Shown here piece after piece: positions 1 to 10,822 of a DNA stretch of 64,000 nt. Numbering within the stretch: position 1 is the stretch's first letter; the number at the start of each line of letters is the position of its first letter. The position numbers were made by a program, and so were the translations under genes. This DNA is from a virus, in the IMG/VR virus record IMGVR_UViG_3300025816_000006, positions 62,001 to 126,000 of that record. One strand, given 5' to 3'. The notes beneath the pieces were generated by a model. The model ran no database searches. It was not told where the DNA came from and saw nothing but the letters and a program-made list of their open reading frames with translations.

Positions 1-1
1 T

Positions 2-3000
2 GCAATAGAAATATTGACAAGTGGTAGAGCTTCAAATTATCAAGAACACTATATAAACTTGATGACCCCGGTTGTAGATACTGGCAGAAGAATTGAGAAG
101 TGTTTCCATCCGACCTTCTTCCCTAAGTTTGATTTTGACACAGGAATTTGGCCGTCCGTTAGCAGTATCTGGTATGCAAACAACGATGTAGATTATTCTA
201 ATCAAAGCACTCAGGGGTCTTTACAGTTATTGGAAAATATTAGAGACCCAGAAGATGATACCTTTGCTATCCTAAACTCTATGGGAGATATAGAAAATTC
301 TGGTAAGCTGACGCTTAAATTTGGCTATAGCCCATCTTCACAAAAAGAAATTCAAGCGGGTAGTTTTTCAGATGCGTTCGGAGAAGGTAGGAATAAAAGA
401 GATAATATTTGGTTCAGTCCTTCTGGCGCGTTCTCTGGACTAACGACAAGCACAACAGATATTGATCACAACTTCTTTAAGTTTGACTCCATAACGCTTA
501 AAGTCAGGGCTAAAAAAGCTGTAGGTAGTAGAGACTATGTGTTAGATGTAGTTGGATACAGCGATGACTGCCTCTTGAATGTAACTTCTGCTGTTGGCGG
601 TTTCTTGCAAAATACTTCTGGGGTCACATTCCCTGATCACTCAGATGATAGCTTGGTGTTCTATGGTAATACCGGAAGCATACCAACGACATCTGGATTT
701 AAAAATGTAGATGATCTTGGTCTATCTACTGAGCCGTTCTCTAATAAAGATCATTACTTTGAGTCTAATTCTACGAACAATGCTGGTGGAGATCACTATC
801 TCTTAACAACTTACCCTACTGTCACGTCTACTGAATTTGAATGGTACGAAATACCCCTAAAAGCTTACGAAGACAACGTAGAAATTGGTAGATCGAAACA
901 GTATAATTTAAGTTCATTGCTTGAAAGATTGTACCTAGATATTTACCCCTTGCCAACTGGCGCTGCTATTTCAAATATTCATTTGTGTGTAAGGTATGCG
1001 CCACAAAATGCATTTAACCTTACCTCTCAAGGTGGAGAAAAGATAGGCAGAATTGCAGACGGAAGGACTGAAGGCTCTTACTTCCCAACTTCCAGACAGT
1101 CTAATGACTTGATTATAAATGCTGGCTCTGGTTTTAATCCGTTGTCGTACATATCTGGAATACCTCAAGCCTTTACAACCCCTGACAGCTTAAAATCTAA
1201 CTACTCCAGAAGATGGAGAGGTATGGAGGGTACTGTACAAGGTCCATATGACGTAGATCAGTTTGGATTTGGGTTTGAAAACCCACACCTAGATTATCCA
1301 TTCATATCAGGTTTCTACTTGTTTGAGGATAACTCCACAACTATAAGACCTGTTGTTGGCGCGTTGACTGGAACGCTTACGACATCATATGATAATTTCC
1401 AATTTACAAATATAGGCTGGAGATTCTCTAACAGCGGATTGTTTACTGATCGCTGGCCTACTTACTCTACTCCTTACACAACGACGGACTGGACTGCATT
1501 AGAAGATGGCTCTAATAACTTCCAAAACCATGAGTTATACGGTCAAGTTGCAGATGCGTTTAGAAATGTTGTAAGAATATCTGGTCAAAATTCATTCATT
1601 AACTTTGGTAATATCAACTATGGACCTCAAGGAGACTTAGGTCTTTCTGTTTACATAAGATTTACTCCAGACGCTAATGTTTCTGGTGCTAATTATAACC
1701 TGTTCAACAGTGGCGTTCTTGTTTCTAAGTATGACGCTGGACAAGACATTGAGTTCTGCTTAGGTTACTCTGACGGTTATTTGGTCGCCAAAGCTAAAGA
1801 CGCTACTAGTGGATCAATCAAACAAGCTATTGATACGGTTAAATATTCAGGATATCAGTATCCTCTGAGTGTTATCATGACTTACAATGATGACAATTCA
1901 CATAAGTTAAAACTTTATACCGACAATGAATTTGAGTCAAACTGGACTACGCTTCGCGCTACATCTGACTCATTCTACATGGACGTTAATAGTAGCGATT
2001 TGAGGGTTGGTCACTCTCCCGGCTCTGGCGTTGGCTTCAATATGTTCTTGTCTGAGTTTGGTTTGTCGTCTGGCAACATCGTTCAGTCAACCCCTGACGC
2101 TACACACAAAGAAGTAACCGCCCAGAAGTTCTTTGAGAACAACAGAGTCTACTGGTGGGATGAAGGAGAGACAACTTCTGAGGATGCTTATAAGCTTTGG
2201 GATTATGTAAATGAAAACACTTACACCGATTGGCATATTGGCGCATTTAAGCATTGTGAATTTAACTATGAGTTTGATAATCTTGGCAGTAGACCCGGAA
2301 AGAGGACTGGTAGAGATTTAATTAACTTTAACATCAAGCATCATGGTTCTGGCTATATTCAATATGCAAGCTTGGCTATGCCATCAAATGTAGATTCTGG
2401 CGTATCTTATCACACTCAGATAGAAAATGATTTCCTTAGACTGCACTTGAGCGATACCCCTGACAATTTCTACGCTGTTTACCCAAGGGTAAGTAAAAAT
2501 CTTCCACACGGATATAAATTTACAGAGAAAGCGCTTGTTGTTGAAACTGTACTTGAGCATAAATCTGATAGCCACAACATTGTTTGGGAAGATGGTAGTA
2601 TTGGACCTAAACTTATAGTAAGTCTCTACACAAAAAATCAAGAACCAGAACATCCTTTGGTTGAGCCATTTACAGAGCCAAACTGGGGTCTTGTCAATAG
2701 AGCTATACATTATCTACCACCTTCTAGCTGTTTGATGAGATTTGATAGCACATTCAACTATAACGATTACTGCGATGAATCAGAGAAGTGGGCGCTATTC
2801 CCGCATGAGCCAAGGTTAACAGAGTTGACAGAGAAATATTTCTCTAAAGACGTTGATGATATGTTCTTACAATACGACTTGGTTTATCCATCTGGTCCAG
2901 CTTTTGATTCTCGTATTGACATGCATACCTGTCATGTTAGGGCGGAAGACGCATTTGTTAACGCGACTAATACATCCGGTGTATTTAATTTATACACAAG

Positions 3001-6000
3001 CGGCAACCCTAGCCCTGTGACTGGCGTATTAGACATGTTCACATTCAACGCTTCTGGAATGGGTCCAGAGTTTGGATGGAGTCCTGCAAGCGGCTTGAAT
3101 ATGATATTACGTGCGCCTATAGAGGTTAATGAATCTGGATTTATATTGTATGCCAGTGGCGAGCAGATATCCGCTGAATCATTAAAAACATTTATTGATG
3201 GTCATGAGTTAATTAAAGAGTCTGGATTTAATTTAATAGCTTCTGGCGATGGTAGAACTTGGACAAGCTTCCCTCCGAGGGGCGGTGCGGTTGTTGGAAG
3301 TGATTTTGTTGTAGGTGATGCTCCAACTATTCCTCCTCTGCCCATGCTTGTGTTTGGCAAGGGTGTTGACAGTGGCGTGTTACCTTTGTCTATTGGTGCT
3401 ATTAAATCACCGACTTCACCCGAAGCTTCTCTTCCGTTATCGCTATTCCCCTCTACGGCTGGTTCTGGTGGAGTACGTGACTTTATGCCAGTTTACCTGC
3501 TACAGAACTTTAGTAATGAACCGGGACCAAAATCTGGCGAACTTGAACTAAGTATAATTGGTGCTGCTGGTTTATCTTCTAGGTATAGAAATGCTTCTAC
3601 TAATCTTTCCCTACGTGGACCAGACAGACTGCCTCTTAAAGAAAATGTTAACCTCACTTTATACGGTGACAATTTATCAGAAGTAGTTTCTACAGGTAGT
3701 CTTAATCTGTTTAGCTCTAACTACACTGGTTTCAATACTCCGTTTTACTTGTGGTACAACAACAATTATGGAACCGGCATAACTCTTGAAGATAATAATA
3801 TTGCTAGTATTCTTGTTGGAGATGAGATACGTGGAGTAACCTTGTTTGGATATGGATCTTGCACTGGCGATAGTCCACAAAAAGCAATAGATCCCGCCAT
3901 AATAACTGATGATACTGTGTGGCGAGAAGAGACCTGTAATGAAGGTGGTATATTTAGAGCGACAAAAACTTACACAAATCTTAGTGCTGGCTATAGCGGT
4001 AATTACTACGGAATAAGAAAATTACAGGGTCTTATTCCAGACGCTCCTTATATGACAACATTAAAAATAAGAACAGGATCTACTACTGCTATTCCTGTTC
4101 CTAGAGATTGGGAAGAGTGGGAATATGGAACCTGTGGCCCAGATACTATTGGTGGCTGTTGTCCAGACGATGCTTGCTCAAGGAATATTAACTTTAGCGG
4201 CATAAAATTAATTGGCGATTATCCATACCTGAGTGGAGATGCCACACACTACGATGTAAGCGGTAGACTTGCTGGTGATAATTATGGACACGCCGTAGCT
4301 GTCAAGAAAGACCTCATGGCAGTTGGCGCACCTAAACATAACATATACGACGAAAGAGGCGAGCTACTAAATGACGCAGGTGCTGTATTCTTATACAGAA
4401 GAAACGAAGATGTTGCTGGACTAAAAGCAGACTGGGAGCTAGAAGAAAAAGTATTACTTCCTTCTGGCTACAGACAAGATCACATAAGTGCAACCTATCA
4501 AAATCTTCTTTGCTATCCCAATAATATAACTAAAGAGTTTTGTATTTCTGGTCAGCAGTGGAATATTGGTCAAGAAGGAAGAGAGTTTGGTTATTCCTTA
4601 GACTTGGCTAGCAGTGGAGATAAGGAGACACTAGTTGTTGGTGCGCCCGGAGCTTACTGGGACAGAACATTTGAAGACATCGTTGTATCTGGAATACCCG
4701 TACTCATGCTTGTTTTCACTGACAAGTTTTCCTACAATAAAGAAAAAATTGCCGCTATAGGCAATACTGCCTTAAAGTATGACATACTATATAAGTATTT
4801 TGCTGTTCCTTGGGATATTGGAGGTTCAGATTTTCAACCGCAGTTAGATATAAATGTTCTGTTGTGTCAAATACATGACAGCGATCAGAAAGATAGCTTA
4901 CCTAAAGTAAGATCTGACAAACCTTGGTTCCATCATCTCTACATAAATAATCTTCTTGATGGAAATGAAGATTCAACAGTATTGAAAAACACTGCCGTTA
5001 GTGGAATCCAAAAGAAATTCTTTGAAATGTTCCCCTACAGCAACAATTTGTATAGTGGTATTCCACCTATCGTTGGAGTGTTTGGTGATGATACACCTTC
5101 AACATTCAACAAAGGTGCATTCCAACCAGCACTTGATGAGTTTTTGTCCTTCTATCAAGATTACGCATATCAAAGCGGAATAAAGGATTTAACAAATGAC
5201 ACAGAGCAATCTGGGTACATTAAACAAATTTATTCTGACAGCTTTAATTGGGATAAAGCGTCTGTAGAAATTTTGAATGAAACTCTCGCAACTGGAAACC
5301 TGCTGACACAAAAGCAAGTACAATTCCCAGACTATAATTCTGCTGGTAATGTTGTTATGAATTACATCACCAGTGGCGTTGGTCAACAATACGCTAGAAG
5401 TAATTCTTATGAATTCCAAATACCACCAGAGTCTGGTGGTCGTGTTTACATATTTGAAAAAGAAAGCGGAAACTTTAATCTGGTGCAAGAGATAGTATCT
5501 CCGCAAGAAGATTTGAAAATGTTTGATAGTGATGATTTTGCTGGAGCTATGGATGAAAATGGTCTTCCATACGGAGTCAAGCCTAATGATAGATTTGGTC
5601 ATGCCGTATCTATAAGCAATAACTCGGAAGTTGTAACGGTTGGCTCTCCTTACTCCTCCGAGGCTTGCTTGATATACGAGCGAGATGAAAAAGAAAACGC
5701 CAGAATGTATAAGGGTATTCGTAGCTGGCTAGACTTTAACTCCTTGGTAGCGGAGTCAACAAGGTATGACACATTGCTTGCCGCCTCTGGAGATTTGGAA
5801 GTTCAAAAAACAATCTATCATGAGCTTACCAAGGGTAATAAATTCTTACTGAGATCTGACAAAAACTTCTGGGGTAAGACCCCAATAAATCTTTATAAGA
5901 AAATATTTAAATATGATTATTCAGATATTCCGTACACTGGAACTTGGGGTTTCATCCCACAAGAGGTAGCCGGAACTTCTAGACTTGGATATAGCACTGC

Positions 6001-9000
6001 TGTTGGAGAAGATGGAGACATAGTAGCATTTGGAGCGCCTACAGACTCGTTTAATGAGTTTGATGATTACAATGTTTACTACAGATCAGAAGATACTTGG
6101 GCTTCTTACATGCAAGCTGGAGCCGTTAGGGTGTTTGAGTCTAGAAAATACTATCCACACAGTGGCGCTGTAGAATTTACAAGATTTGGAAATCTTGACA
6201 GAAGCGTACACGGTTCAGGAGACAATCAACAATTCTACGATCAAATGGGGCTTTACTTCAAGCCTGATAATGTTTCTTTTGAAAGACTTCCATTTTCTGA
6301 AATAGAGATACCTCAAAGCGCTGGATTGGCATTTATTATTACGCCTGAGATAGATGCTGCAAGCGATGAGATTATCGACAACATCAAGTCTTGGTTGGCA
6401 CTTGGTGATAGAACATTGGTTTTGGTTGGTAATGACCCCATCTGGGAAGACGACGGTCTTTACTTTGACTCAAACGAAATAGTAAACAAGGTTCTTCAAA
6501 AACTTGGCTCAAGAATGAGGCTTGTTCCAGCAAGAAACGAGTATGAGTCTTTGGTTGGAGGGGTTGCAGAGTCAGATTATAATAATGATAAATATAATGT
6601 AACGAAAGCATTCATCCCTGATTATATTCATGACACACATCTGACTAACAACAATATGTTTGCTAGCGGTGTTGCCGATATTAGAATAGATATTTCTGAT
6701 TTGGAATTGGAAGACTTATTACTACATTCACCTTGCGACAAAATTAACACAAGGTGTGAGCATACAATTCAACATATGGGAGACTTGAGAGCGCAATGGA
6801 ACTCCGAATGTATTGTGGCTGGCACTCCTCCCGGTAAAATAGAATTTAAAACAAACTGGCCTTTCCACTTTAATAATGAAAATCCAGCAAGAGACTGTAG
6901 CTTCTGGCCTCAAAATCCAAAGCCTTATATTGATAGGCCGGGAGAGGCAATCAGACCTGTTTTAACTGCTGCGGAACACATAACACCACCGCCGCGAATT
7001 ATAGCTGCTTCTAGTGGTGAAAAGGAACAGTGTACAACCAGTCTGTCTGGAATTATAAAAACTGAATATACAACAAGCACTAAGTTGTATGAGTTTGCTG
7101 ACACGCAGATAGATGAACTGGCTTTCTCTATAAGTCAACCCTCTGGAACTTTGCTTTCTGGAATATTTGATGATTTCACAAGAGGTCAGTTCTTTGATCC
7201 AGCACCATTTGACAAAAGAAACTCGTTTATGCAAGCTGCGGGTACTTCTTACGAAATAGACGTTCCGCCAGATGATGTCGTGGTTTCTCCAGAAAGTGTT
7301 TGGGCCACGGAAGAGTCTTACTTAAACAACACCGTTGATACAGGCTCTAAGGTTATCTTGTTTGCTTCTATGCTTTCTGAGACTGACTGGGCTTTAGGTA
7401 AATCAAATAACGCAGGCGAAGACCCTAATAACAAAGACCAGAATATATTCTTTTATAACAATCTTGTTGCGTTAGATTGCAACAGTGCTGGAAATATAAT
7501 TCAACTTGGCGGATGGACCGGTAGGAATTCATTTAAATCTGCTTTTTCTGACTCTGCGATTGCAAAAACGTTTATTCAAGGCGGTCATACTGTTTCTTCT
7601 GGGGTTTTATTTACTGACAACGATCCAATATCAACAATTCACAATGTAGCTTGGGTTGCAGACCCAGTTGCCAAACCTTCGGACGAAGATATAACTAGAT
7701 TAAAGAATTGGTTGAATACTGGCAATAAAAAACTTGTCATGACTTATTCTGCTAATCAAGAAAAAGCCAATATAATTGAATACATTTGTGATCAACTAGA
7801 GTTGAACACTAAGCCATTCTACTCTAAAGCAAATGGTGCTTATTTTGTTCAGGACACAGAGTTAGTTGCTCAAGGCAACACGCAAGGCATCCCTTACGAC
7901 AGTCAAGGTGGAATCGAACAAGCGCAACTTATTGACGAAACTGCATCTGTCTTTGTGGGTTGTAACAAAGGCTATGCGTTCAACGCAATTACCGCAGAAA
8001 CTAAGGTTGAAAAACTAGCCATTATACCGAAAGACGCTAACCAGCAAGATTACTCGTCTGAGGTAGATTTTGAAACAGGATTCACGGAGTATGCGTTTAT
8101 TCCAATTAAACCCGGAGCAAACACCAAGAAGCTTGTTCGCTACAAAGCACCTTTAATAGAGAAGAGATTTAACAATCCTTACATTTATTGGAAAATTGAT
8201 GGTGATGCAAATGCTGACTTTAAGGTTATTGCAGGTTCAGGTTACAGGTTGTATATAAACTACATATCTGAAAGTCCAGATGAGAAATTTGATATAAACT
8301 TAGGATTTGATGGTGTGTCCTTCTCCCCTTATCCAGATGATAGAGAAGAGAGTGGGGATGGTAATGTAGATGATGATAGCAGAAAGCTAGATAGAACAGA
8401 TACTTACAAGATAAAAACTAAAGTATTTGACATAAAAGCTAAAGACACTTCTACTGAATTTTCTCTCAAGTTTGATACCGATGAATGGAGACAAATTAAG
8501 AGCGCAGACTTTGATGGCAATAGACCTTTAACGCCAAGGGTTGTATCTATCTCTGGTTGTCCTCTGCCTATTGAGGTTGAAACACTGACATCAACAAGGA
8601 TCAAAGAAAGAAAGATCTATGTAACAAGATGTTCTGGTGTTCCTTTCTTCAATCCAGAGCAGAGAATAGAGTTTGATCCAGTCTTTAGGCCGATCTCGAC
8701 ACTAAATGACAAGTACTGTCAGTCGTCACCGGCTTGCGATGGCTATGGAGGTCAAATGATACAGGATGGCCCTATCATCGCAGCAGATGAGCTAGAACAC
8801 TTCACAACCTTTAATGCTGGTAGAAATAGATCTAGAATTGTAGTTCTTTCTGACTCCACCTTGATACAAGGTCAGTCGCCTTACTTTAGAAACGACGCTC
8901 TTGAAGAAAATCAGAAGTTTATAAGAAGCTTGTACCCAACAAGTCCAGAGAAATATGGAAACATGGAGTATAGCAATGATACTAACTTTATTGACGGCGT

Positions 9001-10822
9001 AAGGAAATTCTCTTTCACACAAAAAATATTGTCACCACAAAGAGGCAGTGCTGCTAAATACTACGCTGCAAGCGGTCTTACTAATTTAGTTGACAGGTAT
9101 ACTCTTGGTGGATCTCTTGGCAATTTAACCAAGTACACAGACCAAGAGAGCAGTAAAAATCCGGGAGATATATTTAGAGAGTTTAGCCCAGAAACACCAG
9201 AAAAACTAGAGCAAGAATTAGAAAAATTTGGTGAAGATATTATACCAATCTATGGTGTTTATCCTAGATATAGCGGCATAATAGATGGAAAACTTTATCT
9301 AGATGCTGGTATTGAGGGCGGTATGCCACAGTTCATGATTGACAAACACAAAGACTATATTGACTTTGACATGCTTGCATCTGGGTATGCTGGTGATTTA
9401 TTTGGCATATCCATTGATATTCATAACGATAAACTAATTGTAGGCGCACCGTTTAATGGGTTCCTAGATGAAGACATTCGCTCATGGCCTGAATTAACAA
9501 ATCTACATGCGTCTGGGTTCGTAGGTTCTGGCCTTAAACTAAGTGGCAATGGTGGCGCTGGCGCTGCATTCTATTACGAAAGAACTGGCAGAGGTAAAAA
9601 TTCAGTATCAGAATTCTTACCTTGGCAATTCCAGCAAAAGATTAAACCCAGTAGCATTAACGTTGGTATAGACAACGCAACTTTAGCAAAGCTAAAAGAA
9701 CAAAAAGCACATCGTCCTATTGATATCACAAGCGATTTTGTTGCGAAAAACGCAATGATTACAGACAGGTTCGGCTATTCAGTTTCTATTGATTCTGACT
9801 TTGCTGCGATAGGCGCACCCGCCCATGACTTTGAGACTACACATCAGCATATTTATGGAGGAAGTGCTGCATTTATTAGAAAAGAATTTGGAGGAGAGTT
9901 TGATATACCTGAACACAAGTTCTTTGATCTTGGTAGCTCTGGCGTTAGAATAGATGACTTCAATAGAGCTAGTGGTAAAATGGTGCTAAATAATGGCGCT
10001 GTGTTTACTTATCGTCACAAAATGACAGATTGGGCGGCAAGATCTAAAGAGTGGGTTTACGCTCAGAAAATGTACCCAGAAGGATTTAGCGATAGAAACA
10101 CTGTTGCTCTGACTGGATGTGAAAATGATTTCTTTGGATTCTCTGTTGCCATAGATAGAGCTAGACGTGGAGATAGCGATTACGTTATGGTTGCCGGTTC
10201 TCCAAATCATAACTATCCAACCAGTGGTCAACATACAACACAAGAGCTTGAAGATGCTGGTTCTTCTTATACTTTTGACGCGATGCTTAGAGAACAGCTT
10301 GCATCCCTACCAAATGCTGCAAGTTACATTGATGCACAGGTATTTGGACACAAACCAGAAAGTCAAGCAGACAGATTGAGAAATATTGTTTACCAAAATA
10401 CCACAGGTGGACAAGAAACATTTGAAGTGAGTGGTATAATCATTGCTAATGAAAATGGTGATGTTTTCTTGGAGGTTTCGGGTCAAGATCCAGCAACCAA
10501 AGGCTTTGTTGCTCACAGACCATATGTAGAATTGGTTAGGGGTGAATTAATATCTGGAACTGGCGTCAATCAAGAGTTTAACTTGATAACAGATGGTCAA
10601 CCTGTTCCTAGAAGCGGTTTTATGAATCTTTCTATTCCCGGTCCATCGTCCGATATAGTGTATAATAATATGAATCTCTACAGCTTTGGAGCTTATGTAG
10701 GAAGTGGAGATATGCCTTTGTATATGCAGGTTGCTAGTGGCACTTCTAATAATTCTTTAGATTTGTTGCTAAAAGACCCTCAGATCATAGCCAATATGAA
10801 TTTAAGGATAAGAGGTAAATAA
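2..10822 (+). CDS. Giant tail/adhesin protein with FG-GAP-like and LamG-like regions (5' end outside window)
   Basis: The reading frame is open from the first bases, so the start lies left of the window; at least 3606 residues are present. In order: a beta-rich N-terminal part; a laminin-G/concanavalin-like stretch at about 1620-2080; short beta repeats with the pattern SG-x-hydrophobic-x-L at about 2960-3790; seven FG-GAP-like blades at 4276-4332, 4583-4650, 5587-5650, 5980-6040, 9391-9450, 9761-9820 and 10120-10205, each of the type FGxSVxI...hhVGAP; and beta repeats again at 10400-10815. Between blades 4 and 5 lies an insertion of about 3.3 kb with Rossmann-like segments. FG-GAP blades form integrin-type beta-propellers that often bind calcium and ligands, so a host-recognition or tail-fibre role is likely. 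The position at the head of a tail block supports this. The exact virion location is not known from sequence. Confidence 0.75.
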   Translation, partial: AIEILTSGRASNYQEHYINLMTPVVDTGRRIEKCFHPTFFPKFDFDTGIWPSVSSIWYANNDVDYSNQSTQGSLQLLENIRDPEDDTFAILNSMGDIENSGKLTLKFGYSPSSQKEIQAGSFSDAFGEGRNKRDNIWFSPSGAFSGLTTSTTDIDHNFFKFDSITLKVRAKKAVGSRDYVLDVVGYSDDCLLNVTSAVGGFLQNTSGVTFPDHSDDSLVFYGNTGSIPTTSGFKNVDDLGLSTEPFSNKDHYFESNSTNNAGGDHYLLTTYPTVTSTEFEWYEIPLKAYEDNVEIGRSKQYNLSSLLERLYLDIYPLPTGAAISNIHLCVRYAPQNAFNLTSQGGEKIGRIADGRTEGSYFPTSRQSNDLIINAGSGFNPLSYISGIPQAFTTPDSLKSNYSRRWRGMEGTVQGPYDVDQFGFGFENPHLDYPFISGFYLFEDNSTTIRPVVGALTGTLTTSYDNFQFTNIGWRFSNSGLFTDRWPTYSTPYTTTDWTALEDGSNNFQNHELYGQVADAFRNVVRISGQNSFINFGNINYGPQGDLGLSVYIRFTPDANVSGANYNLFNSGVLVSKYDAGQDIEFCLGYSDGYLVAKAKDATSGSIKQAIDTVKYSGYQYPLSVIMTYNDDNSHKLKLYTDNEFESNWTTLRATSDSFYMDVNSSDLRVGHSPGSGVGFNMFLSEFGLSSGNIVQSTPDATHKEVTAQKFFENNRVYWWDEGETTSEDAYKLWDYVNENTYTDWHIGAFKHCEFNYEFDNLGSRPGKRTGRDLINFNIKHHGSGYIQYASLAMPSNVDSGVSYHTQIENDFLRLHLSDTPDNFYAVYPRVSKNLPHGYKFTEKALVVETVLEHKSDSHNIVWEDGSIGPKLIVSLYTKNQEPEHPLVEPFTEPNWGLVNRAIHYLPPSSCLMRFDSTFNYNDYCDESEKWALFPHEPRLTELTEKYFSKDVDDMFLQYDLVYPSGPAFDSRIDMHTCHVRAEDAFVNATNTSGVFNLYTSGNPSPVTGVLDMFTFNASGMGPEFGWSPASGLNMILRAPIEVNESGFILYASGEQISAESLKTFIDGHELIKESGFNLIASGDGRTWTSFPPRGGAVVGSDFVVGDAPTIPPLPMLVFGKGVDSGVLPLSIGAIKSPTSPEASLPLSLFPSTAGSGGVRDFMPVYLLQNFSNEPGPKSGELELSIIGAAGLSSRYRNASTNLSLRGPDRLPLKENVNLTLYGDNLSEVVSTGSLNLFSSNYTGFNTPFYLWYNNNYGTGITLEDNNIASILVGDEIRGVTLFGYGSCTGDSPQKAIDPAIITDDTVWREETCNEGGIFRATKTYTNLSAGYSGNYYGIRKLQGLIPDAPYMTTLKIRTGSTTAIPVPRDWEEWEYGTCGPDTIGGCCPDDACSRNINFSGIKLIGDYPYLSGDATHYDVSGRLAGDNYGHAVAVKKDLMAVGAPKHNIYDERGELLNDAGAVFLYRRNEDVAGLKADWELEEKVLLPSGYRQDHISATYQNLLCYPNNITKEFCISGQQWNIGQEGREFGYSLDLASSGDKETLVVGAPGAYWDRTFEDIVVSGIPVLMLVFTDKFSYNKEKIAAIGNTALKYDILYKYFAVPWDIGGSDFQPQLDINVLLCQIHDSDQKDSLPKVRSDKPWFHHLYINNLLDGNEDSTVLKNTAVSGIQKKFFEMFPYSNNLYSGIPPIVGVFGDDTPSTFNKGAFQPALDEFLSFYQDYAYQSGIKDLTNDTEQSGYIKQIYSDSFNWDKASVEILNETLATGNLLTQKQVQFPDYNSAGNVVMNYITSGVGQQYARSNSYEFQIPPESGGRVYIFEKESGNFNLVQEIVSPQEDLKMFDSDDFAGAMDENGLPYGVKPNDRFGHAVSISNNSEVVTVGSPYSSEACLIYERDEKENARMYKGIRSWLDFNSLVAESTRYDTLLAASGDLEVQKTIYHELTKGNKFLLRSDKNFWGKTPINLYKKIFKYDYSDIPYTGTWGFIPQEVAGTSRLGYSTAVGEDGDIVAFGAPTDSFNEFDDYNVYYRSEDTWASYMQAGAVRVFESRKYYPHSGAVEFTRFGNLDRSVHGSGDNQQFYDQMGLYFKPDNVSFERLPFSEIEIPQSAGLAFIITPEIDAASDEIIDNIKSWLALGDRTLVLVGNDPIWEDDGLYFDSNEIVNKVLQKLGSRMRLVPARNEYESLVGGVAESDYNNDKYNVTKAFIPDYIHDTHLTNNNMFASGVADIRIDISDLELEDLLLHSPCDKINTRCEHTIQHMGDLRAQWNSECIVAGTPPGKIEFKTNWPFHFNNENPARDCSFWPQNPKPYIDRPGEAIRPVLTAAEHITPPPRIIAASSGEKEQCTTSLSGIIKTEYTTSTKLYEFADTQIDELAFSISQPSGTLLSGIFDDFTRGQFFDPAPFDKRNSFMQAAGTSYEIDVPPDDVVVSPESVWATEESYLNNTVDTGSKVILFASMLSETDWALGKSNNAGEDPNNKDQNIFFYNNLVALDCNSAGNIIQLGGWTGRNSFKSAFSDSAIAKTFIQGGHTVSSGVLFTDNDPISTIHNVAWVADPVAKPSDEDITRLKNWLNTGNKKLVMTYSANQEKANIIEYICDQLELNTKPFYSKANGAYFVQDTELVAQGNTQGIPYDSQGGIEQAQLIDETASVFVGCNKGYAFNAITAETKVEKLAIIPKDANQQDYSSEVDFETGFTEYAFIPIKPGANTKKLVRYKAPLIEKRFNNPYIYWKIDGDANADFKVIAGSGYRLYINYISESPDEKFDINLGFDGVSFSPYPDDREESGDGNVDDDSRKLDRTDTYKIKTKVFDIKAKDTSTEFSLKFDTDEWRQIKSADFDGNRPLTPRVVSISGCPLPIEVETLTSTRIKERKIYVTRCSGVPFFNPEQRIEFDPVFRPISTLNDKYCQSSPACDGYGGQMIQDGPIIAADELEHFTTFNAGRNRSRIVVLSDSTLIQGQSPYFRNDALEENQKFIRSLYPTSPEKYGNMEYSNDTNFIDGVRKFSFTQKILSPQRGSAAKYYAASGLTNLVDRYTLGGSLGNLTKYTDQESSKNPGDIFREFSPETPEKLEQELEKFGEDIIPIYGVYPRYSGIIDGKLYLDAGIEGGMPQFMIDKHKDYIDFDMLASGYAGDLFGISIDIHNDKLIVGAPFNGFLDEDIRSWPELTNLHASGFVGSGLKLSGNGGAGAAFYYERTGRGKNSVSEFLPWQFQQKIKPSSINVGIDNATLAKLKEQKAHRPIDITSDFVAKNAMITDRFGYSVSIDSDFAAIGAPAHDFETTHQHIYGGSAAFIRKEFGGEFDIPEHKFFDLGSSGVRIDDFNRASGKMVLNNGAVFTYRHKMTDWAARSKEWVYAQKMYPEGFSDRNTVALTGCENDFFGFSVAIDRARRGDSDYVMVAGSPNHNYPTSGQHTTQELEDAGSSYTFDAMLREQLASLPNAASYIDAQVFGHKPESQADRLRNIVYQNTTGGQETFEVSGIIIANENGDVFLEVSGQDPATKGFVAHRPYVELVRGELISGTGVNQEFNLITDGQPVPRSGFMNLSIPGPSSDIVYNNMNLYSFGAYVGSGDMPLYMQVASGTSNNSLDLLLKDPQIIANMNLRIRGK

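Noticed and set aside
5189-5602. 137-residue open frame on the - strand inside the giant tail gene
   Set aside because: Opposite an unbroken large gene, of shadow-like composition and without ribosome site.
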